Source of the DNA: Neoscytalidium dimidiatum
Taxonomy: Eukaryota > Ascomycota > Dothideomycetes > Botryosphaeriales > Botryosphaeriaceae
Length of the DNA stretch: 64,000 bases
Assembly (NCBI GenBank): GCA_037367355.1
Contig: CM074698.1
Span: 1,922,001 to 1,986,000 of the forward strand
Reading direction: 5' to 3'
Positions 58,686 through 64,000 of the stretch are shown here, in pieces. The notes beneath the pieces were generated by a model. The model was not told the DNA's origin and made no database searches. It worked only from the letters and a program-made list of their open reading frames with translations. Position 1 is the stretch's first letter; every line of letters starts with the position of its first letter. The position numbers were made by a program, and so were the translations under genes.

Positions 58686-59775
58686 ATATCGCAGCAGCGC
58701 GAATGTTGAAAAGCAATTCTGTACATAACGGTGGTACGCTATAACGACGAAATTAATGTTTGAATACTGGAAATATGTCTGTTGAAGAAGCAACGGATGA
58801 TCTTCAAGACTCCTTTTCTGACTTTAGCAACCCAGTCGGTCTATGTGAATTTTTGATTAGTGAGTTCACAAAATGTCATTGTAGATAGCCGAGCTATAGT
58901 GGTGATGTAACCGGTGTTTTGGACTGTTATGTGACGGTGCTTTGGCGGCTTGGCCCAATGGCCGAGTATTTGAGCCGAATCCGCCTCGTGCTGCGAACGC
59001 GTTCAAAATCGACGTCGAAGCTCATGGTCTCGGCTTCATTCTTGTGTTCAAATTAATACGTGCGTACGATGCGAAGCCAGCTGCACTCACGACATAGCAG
59101 CGCGGAGGCTGGAAGTCGATAGAGGTATTTATAAAAACATCTTTGGTTAGTGCTGCTCTCATAGAAATGTTACGTTTTGGATATCTCTTGCCTTTTCGTG
59201 AAAAGTGATGTTGAACTGCTGCCAATGAGAGGCTTGCAAGCCGAGTAACAGCAAGCCCGAGCTTCGGAGACACTAATCGCTAACCAATAGGCTTCAGCAC
59301 GCAATCGGCTTTATTCCCTAAGTCTGCAGCTGTCCCGAGCCTGATTAGCAATACAGCGTTAGCCACGCAAGTAGCGGGCGAAAATTTAGTGATAGCCATG
59401 CTATTTCGTGTGCCTCGGTACTTGCTCGGGATGCAGACGCTGGCCCACATTTTCACACCATTTTCCTTCTCCCTGATTACCAATTCTCAGCCCTACCGGA
59501 CGAACGTACGTACGAGAGCAGATCGGTAGAGGAAGACTACGTAGGAAGATATATAATGTAGCGCAAGACGCCAGCATCGACGTCTGATTTCAAAATTTCT
59601 CCTGTACCGCGGACAAAAAAGTCCTCCTACAATCCTTCCGTGGTTCTCGACACTTTCCTCTTACCTCCGCCAAACGCGAAACCTCCTATATCAACACCAC
59701 AACCAAAAAAAAAAAAAAAAAAACCGAGTTTAAGAATAAAGGAGACAAGCAAACCGCCAACTCCAACAAGCAAGC
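58686..59775. other. Intergenic upstream of old yellow enzyme
   Basis: About 1.09 kb with an A18 run at 59705-59722 in the likely 5' UTR and a TATA-like box near 59550. A weak tRNA-like box pair near 58950-59012 does not fold convincingly. Confidence 0.45.
59550..59556 (+). promoter_or_regulatory. Candidate TATA box of old yellow enzyme gene
   Basis: TATATAA about 220 bases upstream of the ATG at 59776, in an AT-rich dip of otherwise GC-balanced DNA. Confidence 0.35.
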
Positions 59776-61086
59776 ATGGCCGAAAACACCAAGCTCTTCG
59801 CCCCGCTCGCGATCGGCCCCTCGCAGCTGCAGCACCGCATCGCCATGGCGCCCCTGACCCGCTTCCGCTCGACGGACGACCACGTGCCCACGCCGCCGAT
59901 GGTCCGGTACTACGCGCAGCGCGCGGCCGTGCCGGGCACGCTGCTCATCGCCGAGGCGACGTACCCGTCCGCGCGCGCGGGCGGCTACGCCAACGTGCCG
60001 GGCGTGTGGAACGACGGGCAGGCGCGCGCGTGGCGCCGCGTCACCGACGCCGTGCACGCCCGGGGCAGCAGCATCTGGCTGCAGATGTGGGCGCTGGGCC
60101 GCGTCGCGCGGCCGCTCGGCGGCGGCGCGGGCGGCCAGCCCGACGACGGGTTCGTGTACGAGGGCAACGTCGTGAGCAGCAGCGACGTGCCCGCCGGCGA
60201 GGGCTACGCCACGCCCCGCCCGCTGCGGGAGGACGAGATTTGGGGCTTCGTGGGGGATTTCGCGGACGCGGCGAGGAGGGCGGTGGAGGTTGCGGGATTT
60301 GATGGCGTCGAGGTGCATGGGGCGCATGGGTGAGTTTTTATTTCTCCCTCCCTCTCTCTCTCTCCCTCTCTCTCTCTTTTGGCACTCTTCTTTCGTCCTG
60401 GGGACTTTTCGTGGTGTGGTTGGACGCGATGCTGATCTACAATGCAAAACAGCTACCTCGTCGACCAGTTCACGCAGGACACCTGCAACAAGCGCACCGA
60501 CGCCTGGGGCGGCAGCATCGAGAAGCGCTCGCGCTTCGCCGTCGAGGTCTGCAAGGCCATCGCCGCCGCCGTCGGGCCCGACCGCACCGCCATCCGCCTG
60601 TCCCCCTGGAACACCGTCCAGGGCATGCGCATGGCCGACCCCATCCCCCAGTTCACCCACCTCATCGGCGAGCTGACCAAGCTGAAGCTCGCCTACCTCC
60701 ACCTCGTCGAGCCGCGCGTCCACGGCGTCTTCGACGTCGCCCCGCCCGAGAACGAGAACTTGTACTTCGCGCTCGAGGCGTGGGGGAAGGAGCGGCCCGT
60801 GCTGGTTGCCGGTGGTTTCACGCCCGAACTTGCGGTTGAGGCGGTCGAGAAGAAGTATGCGGGCTATGACGTTGTGGTCGTGTTTGGACGCAGGTTCATC
60901 TCGACGCCGGATTTGCCGTTCAGGATCAAGAAGGGCATTGAGTGGAGTCCGTATGACCGGAAGACGTTTTATATCAACCAGAAGAAGGGCGATAGCATTG
61001 AGAAGGGCTACATCGATTATCCATTCTCGAAGGAGTTCATCGAAGAGTATGGGAAGAAGGATGAGGTGATTCAAGCGAACCTTTAG
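59776..61086 (+). CDS. Old yellow enzyme family ene-reductase
   Basis: Two exons, 59776-60329 and 60453-61086, give 395 residues. It is an FMN-dependent NAD(P)H oxidoreductase that reduces activated C=C bonds. The family start KLFAPLAIGPSQLQHRIAMA and the MAPLTRFRS motif bind FMN. The active-site string is VHGAHGYLVDQF: His181 and His184 bind the substrate carbonyl (the yeast OYE1 pair is His/Asn), followed by Tyr186. DAWGGSIEKRSRF and a C-terminal GRRFISTPDLPFRIK phosphate-binding region are present. The 123-base intron falls inside the active-site motif and contains a CT-repeat. The H/H pair is as in bacterial PETN reductase-type enzymes. The gene is convergent with a Baeyer-Villiger monooxygenase. 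Confidence 0.92.
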
Positions 61087-61587
61087 ATCCGAGACTTCGT
61101 GGATTTAAACCATAGATGCATCAGTGTGGCGTTTTGGCTTTTCGGAGAGAGAACTGCTCTAGAGAGAGAATAATGACTAGAACGAATAAGCAAGGAATTT
61201 GAAGCAACTTATCTCCCAGTGATATTTCTCGAGCAGGCCTTACAAAGCTATCTGGAGATGCTGTCTTGGGTCAGCGACTGACGGATGCCCCTAATTTGTA
61301 AGGCAGAGACCCTGAGGATATCACTGTAATGAAAAGCACGAAGGAGGTCCACCTATTTAGTGTTTCAAGACTGCTATCGGAAACTTTCAAGCGACCGTTC
61401 TCAGTATGTACCAACAGGTGAACAGAGAATCAAAGGAAACGAGTGACGCTGACCGACAGCTTACGCTCATGTCTTGAGTTCGCCGGGTAGTTAATGAAGG
61501 TCATGATTCCAGTCGGGTCGGACGGATTCCTTCCCTGAACCAGACCCAGCTGGACAGAGTAAATCAAACATCCGTCTCAGGAATTCT
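61087..61587. other. Convergent spacer OYE / BVMO
   Basis: About 500 bases of 3' sequence for both genes. Nothing else is seen. Confidence 0.45.
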
Positions 61588-63285
61588 TCAGGAAGCAATC
61601 GCAGCAGTCTCGGGCACAGCGGCAACCCCAGGCACGGCATCCGACGTTCCCGATACGAACGGCTTAAACCCGCGCCATCCGTCCTCCATGACTTCCCTAA
61701 TCCTCCCCCTAAAGCTCTTCAGTCCGCCGAAATAAAACCTACATGCAAGCGGCTTCCCCGCAATATTCGCCCCAAAGATCCACGAATTCGGCATCCTAAA
61801 CATGCTCCCAGCCGACAACTCCTCGCACAGCTGGCCCCACCCCCTTTCAGCCTCCCCCGTCGCCTCCACGACGGCCGTCTCCCCACTCTCCTTCCCGACA
61901 GCTTCCGCGCGCCTGATCGCCGCCGTGATGAACTCGACGTCCGTCTCGATGATCGGCGGCGCGTTGCAGAACGCGCTCTGCGGCCCATTGATCATGAACA
62001 TGTTCGGGAAGCCGGCCGCGCACATGCCCAGATAGCTGGTCGGGCCGCCGCTCCACCGCTCCTTCAGCGTCTCGCCGCCGCGGCCGCGGATGCGCACGCG
62101 CGTGTAGTTGCCGTCCACGGCGTCGAAGCCGGTCGCGAAGACGAGCACGTCGAGGTCGTGCGCGGCGCCGTCGGCGAGGCGCACGCCGGCGGGCGTGACG
62201 GCCTCGATGGGGTTGCTCCCGACGTCGACGACGTCGACGTTGGGCCGGTTGAACTGCTCGAAGTAGCCGCCGTCGCAGATGGGCCGGCGCGCGAGCGGCT
62301 CCCACGGCGTCAGCTTGCGCGCCTTCTCCGCGTCGCGCACGACGGCGCCGATCTTGCGCCGGATGAAGTCGCACGCCAGCTCGTTGGCCTCGCGCGACGT
62401 CGTGATGTCCCCGAAGCCTTCGAACATGAAGCGGAACCCGTTGCCGCGCGCCCAGAGGGACTCGAAGACCCGCTCGCGCTCGGCGGCCGGGACGGAGAAG
62501 ATGGAGCGCGTGGATTCCGCGAAGCCGAAGCCCAGGTTGGAGTTGAAGACTTGGTCGAAGATGGCGTCGTAGTTTTCGTTGGCCCAGGCGCGGTAGGAGG
62601 GCGGGACCGGCCCGTTGCCGCTTGGGACGGAGTATTGCGGATGTCGGATGAAGGAGGTCAGGGATTTGACGATGGGCGCGATGGCGGTGACGATTTGGAC
62701 GCCCGTCGAGCCGCAGCCGACGATGCCGACGCGTTTGTTGGTCACGTCGAGGTCGCGCGGCCAGGTCGAAGAGTGCGTTAAAGTGCCCTGAAAGGTGGAC
62801 GTGCCGGGGATGTCGGGTTCGTTGCGCTTGGAGAGGATGCCCAATGCAGGCACGAAGTAGCGTGCCAGGTACGTCTCGCCGGTGCTAACCACGATTCTCC
62901 AGACCTTCATCTCGTCGTCCCAGTCTGCCGATAGGAGCTCTACGTTGAATTGCATGTCTTTGCGGAGGTCGTGCCTTTCGACCATGTGGCGCGTGTATTC
63001 CAACACTTCCGGCTGGTGGACGTAGTAGTTTGGCCATGGGTAAGTCTGCAGATCTTCCTTATCCCAGGAGTACCGGTACACGAAGCTTTCGGTATCACTC
63101 ATAGCCCCCGGGTAACAGTTCCAGTACCATGTCCCTCCGACATCTGGCGCCCGCTCTATCAACTTGACAACGAGGCCGAGCTTGCGCAACTCGTACAGCT
63201 GGTAGATGCCGCCGAGTCCAGATCCAACAATGAGAGTGTCGACTTGCTGAGCCAATGCTGGCACCATGGCGAAACTGAATAACAA
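61588..63285 (-). CDS. Baeyer-Villiger flavin monooxygenase
   Basis: A single exon of 565 residues. The enzyme class inserts oxygen next to a carbonyl, using FAD and NADPH. It shows the FAD Rossmann motif GSGLGG (21-26), the DVGGTWYWNCYPGAMSD block that marks cyclohexanone-monooxygenase-like enzymes, the type I BVMO fingerprint FQGTLTHSSTW (165-175), and the NADPH Rossmann motif GIVGCGSTG (187-195). The FATGFD segment lies near 400. An alternative start at Met7 (MVPALAQQ) would still keep the whole FAD motif. The first residues are mildly hydrophobic, but I do not read them as a signal peptide. The substrate is unknown. Being intronless is unusual among its neighbours. Confidence 0.92.
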   Translation of the reverse strand: MLFSFAMVPALAQQVDTLIVGSGLGGIYQLYELRKLGLVVKLIERAPDVGGTWYWNCYPGAMSDTESFVYRYSWDKEDLQTYPWPNYYVHQPEVLEYTRHMVERHDLRKDMQFNVELLSADWDDEMKVWRIVVSTGETYLARYFVPALGILSKRNEPDIPGTSTFQGTLTHSSTWPRDLDVTNKRVGIVGCGSTGVQIVTAIAPIVKSLTSFIRHPQYSVPSGNGPVPPSYRAWANENYDAIFDQVFNSNLGFGFAESTRSIFSVPAAERERVFESLWARGNGFRFMFEGFGDITTSREANELACDFIRRKIGAVVRDAEKARKLTPWEPLARRPICDGGYFEQFNRPNVDVVDVGSNPIEAVTPAGVRLADGAAHDLDVLVFATGFDAVDGNYTRVRIRGRGGETLKERWSGGPTSYLGMCAAGFPNMFMINGPQSAFCNAPPIIETDVEFITAAIRRAEAVGKESGETAVVEATGEAERGWGQLCEELSAGSMFRMPNSWIFGANIAGKPLACRFYFGGLKSFRGRIREVMEDGWRGFKPFVSGTSDAVPGVAAVPETAAIAS

Positions 63286-63803
63286 GGGGGCGGGTCTAGA
63301 AGTTCAGTCTTTCATTCAAACGCTTCAAGAAGTTATAGGGTCAAAAGCGTGTCAGCTTGCTCAGAGGTCAAAGGGAATTTAAGTGTCTCCCTGCTCTGTA
63401 TTCCCAGGGGCTATTGTCGGCTAAGCGTTTATCAGGAAGATGACAAATGACACCATCAGCCATTTGATATGCGTTAGTGCACCTGAACAACTCTTTTTAG
63501 TGACTCTAAATGTAGTTGGATCCATTGCTATGGGTGAGTGTGCGCGACAGTAGTCCTGTGGTGGGGGTCGTGTCCATCCCGTGCGGGGAACTTGAGAGCG
63601 GGGAAGCTCCATCACTGCTGTAACATCACATTCTAAGAGCTAGTTCCTGGAGGGTTTGAACATGGGTTGAAAAGCGTTTCCAAGACGATTTACACAATCT
63701 CTTCCTATTTCGACAATATTGCAAGCTACGACTTATCTTTGCGAATGCTGCTGCGGCAAAAGCGGTACGCTCCTGCTGGATCAAAGTGGGACCCTTGCTA
63801 CCT
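63286..63803. other. Intergenic upstream of BVMO
   Basis: About 520 bases including the BVMO promoter and the 3' end of the next leftward gene. No other gene is supported. Confidence 0.4.
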
Positions 63804-64000
63804 TCAAGGGGAAGCACAAACTCCATTGGTGCAAACAAGATCGTCGCTGCAGTCATCATACGTAGAGCACTTGGCACCTGTCGCAGACCCAGCGTTAGCA
63901 TGGGACTTCTGCAGTTTGAAATTCCTGATCAATTGCCCTTACCTGCACAATGTCCCTCCCAGCTGCAGGGACCAGAGCCTCCGTTGCCAGATCCTCCACT
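63804..64000 (-). CDS. Cys-rich C-terminus of a secreted protein (partial)
   Basis: Two exon pieces, 64000-63943 (open at the window edge) and 63877-63804, are joined by a 65-base intron with a GCTAAC branch site. They encode a Gly/Ser-rich linker (SGGSGNGGSGPCSWEGHCAG) followed by AKCSTYDDCSDDLVCTNGVC and a stop. Six cysteines in 33 residues, with the spacing CxxYxxCxxxLxCxxGxC, resemble the small disulfide modules that end many fungal secreted or surface proteins. The rest of the gene lies outside, so its main domain is unknown. A 91-codon frame over the same bases (63626-63901) is a shadow. Confidence 0.6.

Noticed and set aside
58945..59020. tRNA-like A box (TGGCCGAGT) and weak B box (GTTCAAAATC)
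   Set aside because: No acceptor-stem pairing or anticodon arm could be drawn around them; treated as coincidence.
59686..61074. 462-codon minus-strand open frame
   Set aside because: Antisense to the old yellow enzyme with the same GC3 mirror effect and no family features.

Overview
The window is nuclear DNA from a filamentous ascomycete (Pezizomycotina). A Dothideomycete-like plant-associated fungus is my best guess, but the class cannot be fixed from sequence alone. The signs are genes on both strands with short (mostly 42-65 base) GT-AG introns and CTAAC/CTGAC-type branch sites, fungal families such as NIS1, Upc2-like regulators and alpha-1,4-glucan lyase, and yeast-type ribosome-assembly genes. 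All exon coordinates were read by hand from frames and splice signals; each complete multi-exon model closes to a whole number of codons.

Layout. 1-140: 5' end of an unknown gene. 1.0-5.6 kb: TSR1 (40S assembly) and ARG8 (arginine synthesis). 6.6-10.4 kb: an HSL-type esterase and a membrane-anchored GDSL/SGNH esterase. 11.1-17.6 kb: an HMG-box regulator and a large membrane-associated alpha/beta hydrolase. 18.8-26.5 kb: a NIS1-type secreted effector, a cytochrome P450, and a GH31 alpha-1,4-glucan lyase convergent with the P450. 28.1-31.0 kb: NIP7 and NOC3, two 60S assembly factors diverging from a 181-base shared promoter. 31.2-32.1 kb: the broken C-terminal half of an Upc2-like transcription factor. 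32.1-39.8 kb: a 7.7 kb stretch with no recognisable gene. 39.8-46.4 kb: a PspE-like rhodanese, a small probable mitochondrial membrane protein, and a CLC chloride channel. 47.0-52.6 kb: a sugar transporter, a BNR_4 beta-propeller protein and an SDR, which look like a small catabolic neighbourhood. 53.9-58.7 kb: an amino-acid/choline-type permease and a secreted protein of unknown function. 59.8-63.3 kb: an old yellow enzyme and a Baeyer-Villiger monooxygenase, convergent. 63.8-64.0 kb: the Cys-rich C-terminus of a secreted protein running off the window.

Housekeeping genes (TSR1, ARG8, NIP7, NOC3, CLC) alternate with accessory ones (effector, glucan lyase, P450, transporter/BNR_4, OYE/BVMO). 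No complete secondary-metabolite cluster is present: there is no PKS, NRPS or terpene synthase. The most unusual items are the glucan lyase, the disabled regulator at the edge of the gene-poor block, the transporter/BNR_4/SDR group whose BNR_4 protein has no visible signal peptide, and several conserved-looking proteins I could not name.
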